NCBI GenBank assembly: GCA_902651635.1
Contig: CACRSC010000022.1
Location: forward strand, 227,522 to 291,521
Origin: Mastigamoeba balamuthi
Taxonomy: Eukaryota; Evosea; Mastigamoebida; Mastigamoebidae
Direction of reading: 5' to 3'
Length of the DNA: 64,000 nucleotides
Each line of letters opens with the position of its first letter. Within the stretch, counting starts at the first letter, position 1. The notes beneath the pieces were generated by a model. That model saw only the letters and a list, made by a program, of their open reading frames with translations, had not been told where the DNA came from and did not search any database. A program made the position numbers and the translations under genes. This document shows positions 21,037 through 32,902 of this stretch, one piece after another.

Positions 21037-23101
21037 ATGTCGAGCGCCTGCAGCTCAGCGGGCGGGGAGGCGTGCAAGTCGGGGTACCTCGTGAAGCAGG
21101 GCCACCGCCTGCGCAGCTGGCACAGGCGCTTCGTCGTCGCCGACAGCTCCCTCTCGACGCTGCGCTACTACAAGGCGCGGCGCCGCGGTCTTGGCGCGTT
21201 TTTCCCAACGCGTCTCAAGGCGGTTCTTCCGCGGTTCTCTCGGGGGGGGGGCGGCTGCGCAGGAGCACACGTCGCTGAGGGCGCTGGGCGCTCTGAGCCT
21301 CTGCGGGGCCCTGGTGGTGCCCGAGAGCAGCTGCAGGGAGCGCTGCTTCGAGGTGGTGACGTCAGAGGGCGTCAGGTACCCGTTCCAGGCGCCGACGGCC
21401 CTCGACGCGCGCGAGTGGGCGCGGTTCCTCAGGTTTGGCCCANCGTGGGGGCCGGCTCGTGCACGCTCGCAATTCAGCTGCATTTCGCCCCTGGACGCCG
21501 CGTGCCCGCGCCAGAGCCCGTGCGCCAGCCCCAGCGGCCCCCTCGCCCTCTGTGTCCGCAGGTGGGGTGCTGTCTCGGGTCCCTTTTGGTCCGTTTTTTT
21601 CCCTCCGTTTCCCTCGTTTCTCCCGCTCTTGGCGGGCTGTCTTCTCCTGTGCCCCCAACCCCAACACACAGGGGCCACACACGTCTGTCTGCTCGTTCTC
21701 TTTTGCTCTCTGATTCACTGGTGTCCCCTCCCGATGTCCGCTGGTGGGGTGTTTTCTGGGTCCCTTATGGTCTCGATTTCTCCGTTTCCCCCGTTTCTCC
21801 CTCTTGGCTGTCCGTCTTCTCCTGTGCCCCCACAGACCCCACAGGCCACCCACGTCTGTTTGCTCATTCTCTTTTGCTCTCTCTGATTCACTTCGCTCTC
21901 TCTTCTGTTTTAAAGCCCAACCCCCTGTCCGTCCGTCCGCGTCTGCTCCGGCGTGCACAACATGGCCTCGCCCCCACAGTCCGCCCTCCCGCGCTCGGGC
22001 CCCCGCCACCCCTCCCGCCGGCGTCTCCCGATCCCGCATTTCTGTTTTGCTCAGCAAGGGCTCACTTTTGTCCCTCCCTCTCTCGTCCCCCTCCCACTCC
22101 TGGGCAGGCGTTCCAGCGAGGTCTCCCCGCTGCACCGCATGCCGCGCGACGCCCCCGAGGCGCCCGTCGTCGCCAGCGTCGCCTTGGCCGCTGACGCGCC
22201 ACAGGTCTGCTGCACAGAGGCCAACGCACCCGCGGACCCGCCGTCTCTGATCAAGCGGTCGCACTCGTGCGAGCACCTGAGCCTCCTGGCGCTGTCGCCG
22301 CCCCCGGCCCTCGAGCTGCTCGCGGCCTCGACGACGTCCGCGGCCGAGGGACCGCTGTCGCCGCCGTCGTCGTCGTCGGTGGCCGTGCTGTCGCCGTCGG
22401 TGGGCAGCAGGCCGGACCCCAGCAAGTCGATGCTGGCGCTGGCCCTGGCCCAGCACGAGGCCTGCAAGCGCTTCACGCTCGCGGGCTCGTCGACGGCCAT
22501 GATAGGCGCGCCCCTGGGCTGCCACGGCTGCGTCGGGGTCGGCGGAGTCGTCGGAGTCGTCGACGAGGAGCCCCCGGTCTACGAGTGGGAGGACAGCGAG
22601 GGCGAGGCCGAGGCGCAGGCCAACAGCAACACGGGCCAGCCATGCCGCACGGTCCCCGAGGAGCCCTCGCCCTCCCCCGCACAGCCCGCGGGCCGCGCGC
22701 CGGGCTACTGCGTCAGAATCATCGGCGTGACGGCCAAGTCGAGCCACATTGTCCGTTCGACTCCCGCCGACGGCATCTTTTTAATCCGCCCGCTCTCGGC
22801 ACAGGAGTACGTCGTCCGCGTGCGGGCCGGCGAGGCCGAGTGGCTCGTGCAGAGGCGGTACAGGGCGTTTGAGGAGCTGCACTGCGCACTGAGGCGCGAG
22901 CTGGCGCAGGAGGTCTTCGGGAGGCTGAGGCTTCCCGGCAAGAAGCTGCTCCACAACACCAGCGAGGCCTTTGTCGCCGAGCGCCGCCGCCAGCTCGAGC
23001 AGTACATCCGCGACCTCGTGGCCGACCCCTGCGCGGTGCAGACCTTCGTCCTGCGCCGCTTCCTCGAGTGCGACACGCACCTCTGCAGAGACGCCCTCTG
23101 A
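21037..23101 (+). CDS. PH and PX domain protein (phosphoinositide binding)
   Basis: The ATG at 21037 opens a PH domain (SGYLVKQGHRLRSWHRRFVV, LRYYKARR). It continues on a second exon from about 21263 (LSLCGALVV, RCFEVVTSEGVRYPF, DAREWARFLRF); the intron between them is small and its donor is uncertain. One undetermined base (21443) follows. Later exons are 22107-22750 (Ser/Pro-rich linker, acidic patch YEWEDSEGEAEA, then YCVRIIGVTAKSSHI) and 22805-23101. The last two together form a PX domain with RRYRAFEELH, RLRLPGKKLL and RRRQLEQYIRDLV, ending at TGA 23099-23101. Both domains bind phosphoinositides, so a role in membrane trafficking is likely. The exon chain between 21443 and 22107 is not resolved. 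Intronic sequence there is tandemly duplicated. Confidence 0.75.
21558..21900. repeat. Tandem duplication inside a PH/PX intron
   Basis: The sequence starting gtggggtgctgtctcgggtc (about 21560) is repeated in diverged form from about 21744 (gtggggtgttttctgggtcc). Each copy continues through cgtttctcc, tcttctcctgtgcccccа-like text and ccacacgtctgt or ccacccacgtctgt to ttctcttttgctctctgatt. The unit is about 170 bp. Confidence 0.7.
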
Positions 23102-23758
23102 GACCACGAGACAAGAGGGGAAGGGAAGGGGGGGGGGAGAGAACACGTACGCACGCAGACACTCACACGCACCCCAGACGGGCGCACACACGCACGCACA
23201 CACGCCACGCGCCAGGCACGCGGCACCCACCGTCCAGGGCGTGCCTGACAGAGTTGTTCAATAGAGAAGACGGCCGTTCAACACCGCACACCGCTGCCGG
23301 TGCGGTTTCGAGAACTTTGGTTGGGGGTCGCGTGGGCCGACCACGTCCAGCGCTTTATCCCCCGTGCACTGCACCAGACATGCGGGCCACAGCTAGCGAG
23401 GCCTCCTCTCGGCCCTCTTGGCCGCCACCGTGCTCGTTTTCCAGCCCTAGCAGCGTGTGTCCGATGGACGACAAGAGCGAGGAGAAGCAAGCAGAGCTTT
23501 TGCGCGAGTGGAGACGCCCACCAGGTGGCTCGCTGCTCGCTGTTCGTCTGCGTGCCAGGCGCAGAGCCACAGCCCCCAGTCCACCACGGCAGAGCCTCTA
23601 GCGGAGCTTCCAACCCAAGTCCCGCCAGCGCTCGCCCTCCCACCTCCCCTGGCACACCACGTCCACAAGCGGGTCCCTCGCGGGCACAGCAGCTCTGCGT
23701 CATCTGTGTCGGTGTGCTTGTTCGCTAGTGCGGTGCGTTGCCCTGGGGGCCCTCGCTC
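23102..23758. other. Intergenic spacer between converging genes
   Basis: Contains a CA-rich tract (23150-23230, acgcacacacgc type). No protein-like frame in a consistent phase. PH/PX ends at its left and RPP38 (minus strand) ends at its right. Confidence 0.4.
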
Positions 23759-24749
23759 TCACTTGGCCTGCTTCTGCGCCCCGCCCTCGCCTTCGCCCTG
23801 GCCCTGGCCCTGGGCCTTGGCCGCGCGCCTCTCGAGGCGGGCGGTCTTCCTGGCGAGCTTGTCGTCCCTCCTGGCCCTGCGCCGCGCCTTGTTGACCTGC
23901 GCCCTGCGCTCCTCCGTCCGCACCGGCGCCATCGCTGCCACCGGCGACGCCGCCAGCCACGGCACCCTCGTCGCTGCCGCGTGCCCCGCCATCCACTCAG
24001 CCACCGCCCGCGCCTCGCCCGCCGCCCCGCGCCGCACGCCAAACGCCAGGCACGTGCGCAGCGAGAACACGTCACCGAGCGACGACGACGGGACGGAGAG
24101 CGGGCACAGCGGCGTCCCGCTCGCGTACGCCAGCGCCGGGACGTGGGACACGGCGGCCGCCTCGGGCGCGTCGGGCCGCGCGGGCTTCACGACGGCGGCC
24201 GCCGCCAGCTCCGAGCGCTCCAGCGCGCGCGTCACGCCGTTGATGCCCACCACGAACGCCCGCGCCGTGACGTCGCAGGAATCGCGCAGGCATTCCGTGA
24301 CGTCGCTGGGATTGGAGGTGACGTCGCTGGAATCGCGCAGGCGTTCCGTGACGTCGCTGGAATTGGCGGTGACGTCGCAGGAATTGGCGGCAGCGGGCGC
24401 GGGCGGGGCGACGGGGCGCGCGGCGCGCGGCTGCTTCGGGGGGCGCCGAGGGTGGCCCGCGAGCAGGCGGCTGAGCAGCTGCATGAGCTCGGCCTGCTTG
24501 TCGTCCGCCAGCGCGGGCCTGCGCGGGCGAGCGCCAAAATTAGCCCAGGCGGCCGGAGTTAAGCGGTAGAGCGCTTGTTTTAAGCGGGGCGGGGGAGAAA
24601 AAAAGCGATGGGGGAGATGCGGAGGGGAAGGGAGCGTGCCAGGAGACGTCAAAGGGGTCGCGGATGGAGACCTTGGTGGTGAAGCGCGTGGGCTTGGCGT
24701 CGAGGGAGTACACGGGGCCCTCGTCCCTCGGCCTCTTCTTTGACGCCAT
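23759..24749 (-). CDS. RPP38/Pop3-like subunit of RNase P/MRP
   Basis: Exon 1 starts at ATG 24749 (MASKKRPRDEGPVYSLDAKP) and ends near 24651. The second exon begins near 24524 and runs to the TGA at 23759-23761; the splice phase between them is not fully resolved. The key segment is AFVVGINGVTRALERSEL, followed by VVKPARPDAP and CLAFGVRRG. This is the L7Ae-fold signature of RPP38 (VGINAVTRALE...). The protein binds kink-turn RNA in RNase P and RNase MRP for tRNA and rRNA processing. Before the domain lies a short tandem peptide repeat (SDVT motif about every 6-12 residues, 24270-24390). The C-terminus is very basic (RRRARRDDKLARK) and then Gly/Gln-rich. Confidence 0.75.
24270..24390. repeat. 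Short tandem repeat with tgacgtcgctggaat units in RPP38 coding sequence
   Basis: Four to five imperfect copies of a gtgacgtcgctggaattg-type unit. Each contains TGACGTC, the CRE palindrome. In frame it encodes SDVT repeats just before the RPP38 domain. Confidence 0.75.
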
Positions 24750-24970
24750 GGCGCGCGCGGGGGAACAGCACAGAGCACAAAAAGATCTTCTCAGAGATAA
24801 GATATGCAAATCTATGTTCAAACCGTAAACACACACACTCCGAGGACGCGGGCTCCCACCTGTGGGCGAGGCCTCGGACGATAACTACAAACGTCCATGC
24901 CGGTGTGGTTTTTTCTGTATTTGTGCACAGGTCCAATTGATTCCTCCTAGTCCTCCCGCGTTCATCAGTC

Positions 24971-25366
24971 CTAGCGAGCCTTGGGCTTGTTGACGACCTT
25001 GGCGCATATGTCTATGTGCCTCAGCGCAGCGCTCTTCTCGAAGCACCTGCCGCAGTGCGGGCAGGGCGTGCGCTCCACCGGGTCGCCCGGCCTGGGCCGC
25101 GCAGCTGCCGGCTTGCCAGCAGCGGGTCCGCTGTTGCCCGCGGGCCTCGCCACCGCCAGCGTCGCCCCCAGCGCCGCGTCGTTGCCCGCGCTCGACCTCC
25201 GCGACCCGGGGTTGCTCCTCGGCGACCCCATCGTCGCCGCGGCCCCCAGGGACCCGCCCTGCAGCCGCTTGGGGCTCAGGGTCTGCCCCAGCTGCGACAG
25301 CGAGTTGGTCGCCGTCAGCGCCCCCGACGTCTTCCCGAGCGTCCCGCGCTGCGGTGCCTGCTGCTG

Positions 25367-25405
<39 letters not shown>

Positions 25406-27198
25406 GGGAGGGCCTGGCTGGTGCTGCAGGTGGGGCTTGTTGGGCATTCGCTTGTGCAGGTTCTGGCAGATGGGGATGTGCCTCTCGGCTGCAGTGCCGT
25501 TGAACCTTCGCCCGCTGCACGGCGCCATTCCCCCTGCTGTGAGCCTCACCCTTCCGGGAGGGGCGCTGCGAGAGGGCGAGCCTCACCAGTGCGGGCACTG
25601 CACGTAGGAGGGGTCCACCGCGCTGGGGGCCGGGGGCCCGTCGCCGTTGCCCTTGGCTGCGCGGATGTTGGCGAGGAAGTACTCGTGCTCGGCCTTCCAC
25701 TTGGCCTTCTTGGTGGGCTTCTTCTCTGGCGGCGCCCGCGCCTGCACGACCTCTGTCTTCTTGAACACGGTCAGGGCTTCCTGCCCCAGCCGGGCCGCCG
25801 TCGAGTCGTACTTGGCTCTCCTCTTGGCAGCTGCTTTCTGGCATATGGTCTCGTGCTTTGCCAGCCTGTCCTCTGCGAAACTGCATACCACCAAGCATAG
25901 ATTACATCAGTGCAGCACATGGGAGAGGCAAAACAATCAACGGAGAAGGAGATGGGTGGAGAACAGGGTATGGAGACATCAAAAGGGGCGATAAAGGGGC
26001 AGAGAGAGGAAGAAGATGCGAGAGAAGAGATGCAGGGCAAGTGAAAGAACAAAGAGGGGGTGTGGAGAAAAGAGGTAAGTGAGAGAAGGGATACGAGACG
26101 AGACAGAGTGAAGTGGAGTCGCGCCATGTGAGAGTGCGTGAGTGCGTGCGTGTGCGAAGAGAGACCAGCGAGAGGAAATAATGCGAGTGAGAGGGGAGGA
26201 GGAGTGAGCATATGTGTGCGTGTGTGTGTGCGATCGAGAGCGCGAGAGAGACCTCCTGCCGCAGATGCTACAAGGGACGAGGTCCACGGGGGCTGCCTCG
26301 CTCTCGGGGGGCAGGTCCGCCTGCGCCGAGTAGAGCGCCTTCTCCGGCATGGGCACGGGCTCCTCCTCCTCCTCCTCCCGCTCCTCCTCCCTCTCCTCGT
26401 ACCGCGTGCTGTCGTACCGCTTCCCAGGGCCCCCCCGCTGCTGCTGCTGCTGCTGCTGGGCGCGGGTGGCCTGCGGGGCTGCGTGGCCCGAGGGCTGCCG
26501 CGACGTCGGCACCGACGCACTGACGCGGGGCTGCGACGACGACGACGTCCCCGCAGACTGCGACCGCGACTGCGGCACGGACCGCCCTCCGCCCACCCGC
26601 GTGCCCTCGGCCTCCCCCTGCCGCGCCCTGCGTGGGCCGGGCGGCAGTGAGCGGACGTGTTTTTCCGCGGAGATTCTTTTCGCGATTCGCTGCGGCTGAA
26701 TTGCCATTTGCAGGGCAATTCGGATCTCGGAAATCGGGGGGAGCGGGGGGCGGGNGTACCGCTTCCCAGGTCCCCCCCGCTGCTGCTGCTGCTGCTGCTG
26801 CTGGGCGCGGGTGGCCTGCGGGGCTGCGTGGCCCGAGGGCTGCCGCGACGTCGGCACCGACGCACTGACGCGCGGCTGCGACGACGACGACGTCCCCGCA
26901 GACTGCGACCGCGACTGCGGCACGGACCGCCCTCCGCCCACCCGCGTGCCCTCGGCCTCCCCCTGCCGCGCCCTGCGTGGGCCGGGCGGCAGTGAGCGGA
27001 CGTGTTTTTCCGCGGAGATTCTTTTCGCGATTCGCTGCGGCTGAATTGCCATTTGCAGGGCAATTCGGATCTCGGAAATCGGGGGGAGCGGGGGGCGGGG
27101 GGCGGGCACCTCGCCTGGGTGCGGGGCGAGGGAGGGGTCGAGGGCTCCTCCCAGGGCATGCGGCGGACGAGCGGGCCTCGGACCTTGGGCGACAGCAT
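24971..27198 (-). CDS. Zinc finger C2HC protein (ZC2HC1-type, three fingers)
   Basis: The start is ATG 27198 (MLSPKVRGPLVRRMPWEEPS). After an intron come a Ser/Gln-rich exon, a Glu-rich patch (YEEREEEREEEEEE) and the first finger CSICGRSFAEDRLAKHETIC, which is split by a long intron (about 26253-25886). The second finger, CPHCGRRFNGTAAERHIPIC, is split by a short intron near 25590. The third, CPHCGRCFEKSAALRHIDIC, lies near the end, before the TAG at 24971-24973. Between fingers two and three is a run of about 18 Gln. Each finger is the C-x2-C-x12-H-x3-4-C type of ZC2HC1 proteins, which bind zinc; cellular role unknown here. The region 26414-27103 is present twice, separated by an N, so one copy is probably an assembly artefact and the true gene is about 340 bp shorter. 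Confidence 0.7.
26414..27103. repeat. Near-identical 340-bp duplication flanking an N
   Basis: The stretch 26414-26754 and the stretch 26757-27103 are almost identical, differing by one CTG unit, two substitutions and the length of the terminal G/C run. They are separated by a single undetermined base at 26755. This is the pattern expected when two overlapping contig ends, or two alleles, are joined rather than merged. Confidence 0.85.
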
Positions 27199-27399
27199 CG
27201 CCGCAGACGCCCCCGAGGCTAAAAATAACAGCAAAATGCCTGATTCCCTGCCCGCGAATCTGAATCTGCGGCCAAGATACAGATATCCATGTACAAGTTC
27301 CACCTTCTCTAGCGACTGTGCGTATGTTATGCATGCTCGTACATGAGGAGTGTAAGGGGAAAAGAAAAAAAGAGAGAACAAGGAGAGAACTGGGCTGGC

Positions 27400-30300
27400 T
27401 CAGGGGGACTTGGGGAACCACGCGAAGCCCCAGGCGTTGAGCTCCTTGGCCCACCGCTTGGTGTCCTTCTCCGACTTGCCCGAGAGCACCCAGTGCCCGG
27501 GCCCGCGCCTCTCGTCGAGGCACACCAGCAGCTGCCTGTGCGCCGTGGCCAGCGTCGGCTGGTTCACGTCGCTCGGCGACACCGACTCGACGTACTTGAA
27601 CTGCGGGTGCTCGTCCCTCGTCTGGCACAGCACCAGCAGGTCCGTGAACAAGAACATATGCCCCTGTGCGAGCAACCACGCTCAGTGAGACAACGCGTGG
27701 CGAACGGAGTGCGTAGAAGGGAGAGCGAGAGCGAGAGGACAGTGCGTGGTATGTGATGTGTGGGGTGGGGTGCGCGAGTGAAAGAGAGGACGAGAGGGCC
27801 AGGGCAGAACGAGGGGACGGTACTCACGTCTTTGAGTGTCATGCGCTCGCCAGTGTGCGTGCGGATCTCGGCGGTGACGGGCCCCTGGTGCACGAGGGTC
27901 CGGCCCTGCTTGACAATGCACAGCGCGGCGTCGCAGATGCTCTCGGCGAGGCGTATCTGCTGGCGCGCGTCCTCAATGCCCTGCTCGTCGACCACCCGCA
28001 TGATCGCCGCGTTCAGGCTGCTCAGCCACTCGAACGCCCTGCGCGTATACACGTGGTCCGGGTGCCTCTTGGGCGTGTACTTGCGCAGCAGCTTCATCAG
28101 GTTCGCGTACCACGCGATCCTACCGGACTAGTGAGCATACAACAGAACAAAACGAAAAAAAACGAAGGCAAAGGCAAAACTCAATGGGCGGGCACCTCAT
28201 CATCGGCAGCGCGAGGGCGCCCTCGATTGAGCCCTCCTGCAGCATCTTCTCTGCCATCTGCGTGGGGGGCGGTGTCAGAGGTGGCGACAGAGCAGGAGGG
28301 GCCGCCGACTCACGTGCACGCGCTGGCCGAACTGGGGGAGGGTGGTCTTGAGGATGTGGTAGTCGATGAGGGCGCTGGGGTAGTTCTGCATGTAGAGGCT
28401 GTAGACGATCATGAACTGGCCGTGCTCGAGGAACACGTCGCCGATGCACTGCGACGAGTCCCACGAGACGCAGCGCTCCTGCACGCGCGTCAGGAACTTC
28501 TTGTGGTGGCCCAGGATCGAGTAGATGTTCCCGAACGCCGACCAGAGCTCCTCGGTCGTGATCCACTGGCACGCCGTCAGCGGCTCCAGCAGCTCCTCGC
28601 ACACGGCGCTCAGCGCGGACACGTAGGCCCTCTCGGTGTCCAGCAGGCTCTTGAGCGCCTTGAGCCGCACGGCCTGCTGCGCCTTCTCGAGCTTCGAGCC
28701 CGACGGCGGCGCCTCGCTCGCCCGGGCCGCCGCCGCCTGCTTGCTCTCGGGCCTGAGGACGCCCTTCTCCTTGCCGACGACCCACCGCGTGTGCAGGTCC
28801 GTGCGGATCAGGCGGATGACCTCGAGCCGCGCGCTCTCCCAGAGCGTAGACGTCAGCGGCTCCTGCGACTCGAGCCGCTTCTTCAGCGCGAGCTTCGTCT
28901 CCCACGAGATGTTGACCTCGTGCGGCGCCGAGTCCTCGCAGTAGAGCGCGAAGATCCGGGCGGCGTCTGTCCGCGCGTCGCTGGTCTCGCCGCTGATGCG
29001 GAACCTGCGCAGCCACGCCGACGTGATGTCGAGGAACTGCACCGTCTCGATCGCGTACTCGGTCATCAGGAACGACCGGAAGTCTGCGCAGAGCAGCTGG
29101 TCGGCCATGATCTGGTTGAGGTCGGGCCAGAGCACCAGCAGCGGCGACACGGCCGACACGCGCCCCGTGTCGGGCATCTCGGGGTCCAGCATCGACGACG
29201 CCGCCAGGTGCCGCAGCCCGGCCCCCTGGCGCTCGGGCGAGTCGGCCAGCGCCTTCCTCTGCATCATGTCGAGTATGCCCGCGCTGTTGCTGCGTATCCG
29301 TAGGTCCGGGGTGCTCTCGCTCTGCATCAGGCGCCCCGCGTGGCCCAGCGGCTTGCCGTCGTCCGACAGCGGGTCGCCCGGGCGCCACTTGCGCGACTTC
29401 TTCCTGCGCAGCAGCGGCGGCTTGGGCCTCTTGCGCTTGGCCGCGTCGGGAGGCGCGGGGCTTCCGTCCGACGACTCTGACCTGCTGCTGGTGCTGGGGC
29501 TGTCCTTGAGCGCCTCCATCAGCGAGATGACCATCTCGTCGGGCGTCGGCGGCTCCTCCATCAGGAAGTCCATCAGCGACAGCTCCTCCGAGTACTTGTC
29601 CTCGTCGTCGCTCGGCCGCATCAGCGACGGCTTCCGCGTCACCCGCCGCGTGTCGCGCACCAGCGCCCTCGGCGGCCTCGCGTGTATCGAGTCCCGCGAC
29701 TCGTGCCTGAAGACCGTCGACGCCCGCGCCCGCTCGTGCCGCTGCAGCATCTGCTTCGTCAGCGGCTCGGTCGCCACGACGGGCAGCGGCGCCGGCAGCT
29801 GCGGTTGCTGCTTCTGCTCGGGCTCGCGCTCGGCGGGCGCCTCGGACTCGGCGCACTTGGGCGCCACGTCGACGATCTCCGACTGCGTCTCCGTAGGGGC
29901 GGGGGCCTCGGACGCCATCGCCGACGACTTGGTAGCCGAGTCGGCCGAGGACTTGTGCGTGTGCCTGCGGTGCTTGTGCCTGCGCTCGCACGAGACTGGC
30001 GACACGGCCTCGGACGCCAGCTCCGAGCCCGTCGCCTGGGCGGCAGCGCTGGCTTTTGCGCAGGCGGCGTCGGCACACGCGGCGAACGGCACTTTGATCG
30101 GGGACACCGGCCCCGCTGCCACTGGGTCCGGCTCCGGTATCTTGAGCGTCGCCGGGGGCTGCGGCGGCGGGCTGGCAGGCGTCGACGACGCAGAGGCGGC
30201 CACCGTGGCAGCGACTGCTGCTGCATCGGCAGCGGGCTTGCCCTCCTCCAGTCGCGGCGAGATGGGGATGACCACCGGAGGGCTCTTGACGGCCGCCTCG

Positions 30301-32902
30301 CTTTCTTTCTTCTGCTCGGGCTGCGGCTCCGGGAGCGCGGGGGCGCGGAGATCCTGCGACCCCTCGCTCGTCGCGCCCAGCGCGGCCTTCTGCAGCGACC
30401 GTCGGTCGCCGCTAGAGTGCTGCGCGGGCTCGAGCGTGAACGAGTGCGAGCGCGCCAGCGGGGACACGATGCGCGGGGAGAGGTCGCAGGTCTCGAGGCT
30501 CGAGTTCCTAGAGTGCATCGCGGACGGCGACGGCACGTCCGACGAGGCCTCGGACGCGTCCTCGGCGCTCTCGCTGAGCTCCACGCCGTCGGCCTCGAAC
30601 ACCTGCTTGAAGATGAACTCGAGGTCGTACTCCTCGCGCAGCGTCAGCAGCAGCGAGGCGACCCTCTTGGCGTCGCCCTGCACGATGTCCTGCGGCGTGC
30701 AGCTCGTGATCCGCGAGTTGAGCTGCTGCGAGGCGAAGCTCAGCAGCCTCGTCGCGTTCTGCATGCACTGCCACGTCGCCGTGGGCTCCTCCGAGTAGGG
30801 CGGCGCTGTCTTGCCCGTGATGGCCTCGACTGCCTTGAACAGCTTCACCCCCGTCCTGACGTCCTTGCCCAGGTTGTGTATCGTGACGTCCTTGCCCTGC
30901 GTCGCGAACTTGGAGTTCACCTGCGAGTGTCTCTGCGTCAGCCCCCGATGGCCCGACCGATGGCCGCGCGGGAGGACGTGCCCAGTTGACAATGAGCAGC
31001 TCGTCGTGGCTGGTGGGGTCCTCTGTATTCTCCTGCTCGACGGCGGGTCCTTCCTTGACCAGTGTCTGGGAGAACCTGCAAGGGCCCACCCGTCAGACGA
31101 GAGGCCGAGGCTCTGCCGGCACGCACAGGGACTGCGACTTGGACGTGTCCCTCATGGTGGGTCCCTTGTAGCTCGGCCGCTTCTGGAAGAGCTGTGCCAG
31201 CATCCTGATGCTCTGCATGACCTGCGCGTGCGTGCGTTGTGCACAGCACGGATCAAAACACAGGCGAGAGGCAGAGCGGGTGTCGCACGCTGAGCAGGCT
31301 CTTGCCGTCGAAGAGGTCGGGGACCGTGAACATCGCGGACGAGGGCATGCCCAGCGCCCGCTCGAACGCGATGAAGTTGTCGATGTTCTGCATCAGCAGG
31401 AACGCGACGGGGCCCTTGTAGATCCTCGCCACCGACCCGGGCGCGAGGGCGTTGGCGAGCCTGCAGAGCACCACGCCGTCCTTGAGCGTCTCGGCGAAGC
31501 CCTCGGCGAACAGCCCCTCCTTCTGCTCGCCCATCACCTCGGCTATCCACTGCGCGCAGGCGTCCTCGGCCTCGGGGCTCCTGCGCATCTCCGTGCGCAC
31601 GCGGAAGTCCTCGTCGATGGTCGTGACGTCCCTGCTGGCGACCGACGACGACGACGACGAGCGCACCGACTTGGCGCCCACGCGCGAGGCCGACTGGCTG
31701 CCCGCGAGCATGTCCGCCGCCGGGGAGGGCGCCACGGACCTGCGGCGCACTGGCGACACCAGCCCCTCGATGGCGAACGCTGCCACGCAGCCCAGGCCGG
31801 CCCCGGCAACGCAGGGCATCGCGTGGACGCCGCCCGCGCCTGCGGGCAGCCCGTTCTTTATCGCGTACGCCCTGAGCACGTCGAGCGTGTGGATCACCTG
31901 CGCGAGGGTCGCTCAGAGGGCAGGGGGGAGGACGCGAGAGCAGGAGGAGAGCCGCACGGCTCCCATGTCGCGCGACTCGACGAGGTCCGAGGGGCGGAAG
32001 AGGTCCCCGTCTGGTAGCTGCGCCTTGACAGAGCAGCAGTGCAGGAACCTCAGCACCTCCTCCTGCACGGCGCCCGCAGCTCAGCCCAGCCCAGCCCAGC
32101 CCCACGGGGGCGACAGAGAGCGAGGACGAGGGCGCGAGAGGGGGTGCCCGTGTGGCACGTGGGCGCACAGGCTGCGGCTTGCCGGTCATCGACAGCGACC
32201 GCGAGTGCCTCCGCTGCTTGGGCGACGCCTCGGGCCCCGTCAGGCCCAGCCTGATCACGAGCCTGCAGAGACGGCAGGGGAGGGAGGGAGGGAGGGGACC
32301 CGCGACCCCAGGGCGTCAGAAGCTGGCAGAGGGCGTGCGGTGCCCGTGGGGACTCGCTCTGCGCTCCCTCTTGGGCTCAACGTCGCCACAGCACTGCCCC
32401 CAGTGCACCAGTGGCACGCGCGGGTGCACTAAAGCAACACAAGAGGGGTGGTGGTCCACCTGCCCCCCCCTCTCCCCCCAGGCGAGGGCAGTGCGGTGGC
32501 GCGGGATCTCTGCCCGGGGATCGGAGCAGCTCACAGGAACAGGGCGGTGAGGTGCACGAAATATAAAGCGCGGGCAGCAGAGAGATAATAGTGCAATCAG
32601 AAGCCCACTGGGGGACGAGGGGACGAGGGGACGACCCCAGGGCGGGGCACGGCGCACAGGAGGAGGTCGGAGCCGTCGTGCAGGAGGGCGTCGAGCTTGA
32701 GGCCGTGGTCTGTGTAGCCGGGCTTGCGGAGGACGTCGGCGAGCCAGACGCGTATGCGGGCCTCTGTGGCCTCTGCGGCCCCGGCCGGCGGCCTCCCCAG
32801 CGGCGACGGCGCCGCCGACGCCCGCAGCGGCGACATCGGGGCGCGCGCGGGCGCCGCGGAGAGGCCCAGGCCGCCGGAGGCTGGCCGCGGGCGGGTGGCC
32901 AT
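27400..32902 (-). CDS. Triple-CH, RGS and DH-PH RhoGEF (Trix-like)
   Basis: About ten minus-strand exons: start ATG 32902, end 27400-27402. Order: CH domain 1 (ARIRVWLADVLRKPGYTD, then LVIRLGLTG, EEVLRFLHCCSVKAQL, VIHTLDVLRAY over three short exons), CH domain 2 (DACAQWIAEVMG, LKDGVVLCRLANALAPG, FLLMQNIDNFIAFERALG), a calponin-like KGPTMRDTSKSQ segment, and CH domain 3 (LLIVNWVNSKFATQGKDV, DIVQGDAKRVASLLL). After a Ser/Pro/Ala-rich linker come an RGS domain (LLCADFRSFLMTEYAIE, ARIFALYC), a DH domain (LDTERAYVSALSAV, then IDYHILKTTLPQFGQRV) and a PH domain (GHMFLFTDLLVLCQ, KRWAKELNAWGF). CH domains bind actin and DH-PH activates Rho/Rac. Dictyostelium Trix also has three CH domains before DH-PH. 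The inserted RGS domain suggests G-alpha coupling. The intron before CH3 uses a GC donor (gcacgtcc). Confidence 0.8.

Noticed and set aside
21362-22747. 461-codon minus-strand frame opposite the PH/PX gene
   Set aside because: Runs through introns and the N base, lacks any domain and is Arg/Gly-rich antisense shadow.
26753-27105. True tandem domain duplication in the C2HC protein
   Set aside because: The single N between near-identical copies makes a contig-end overlap the simpler reading; kept as an assembly finding.
28120-30989. Long open frames antisense to the RhoGEF on both other phases
   Set aside because: High GC leaves few stops; these frames are Arg/Ala-rich, lack domains and shadow the true RhoGEF exon.
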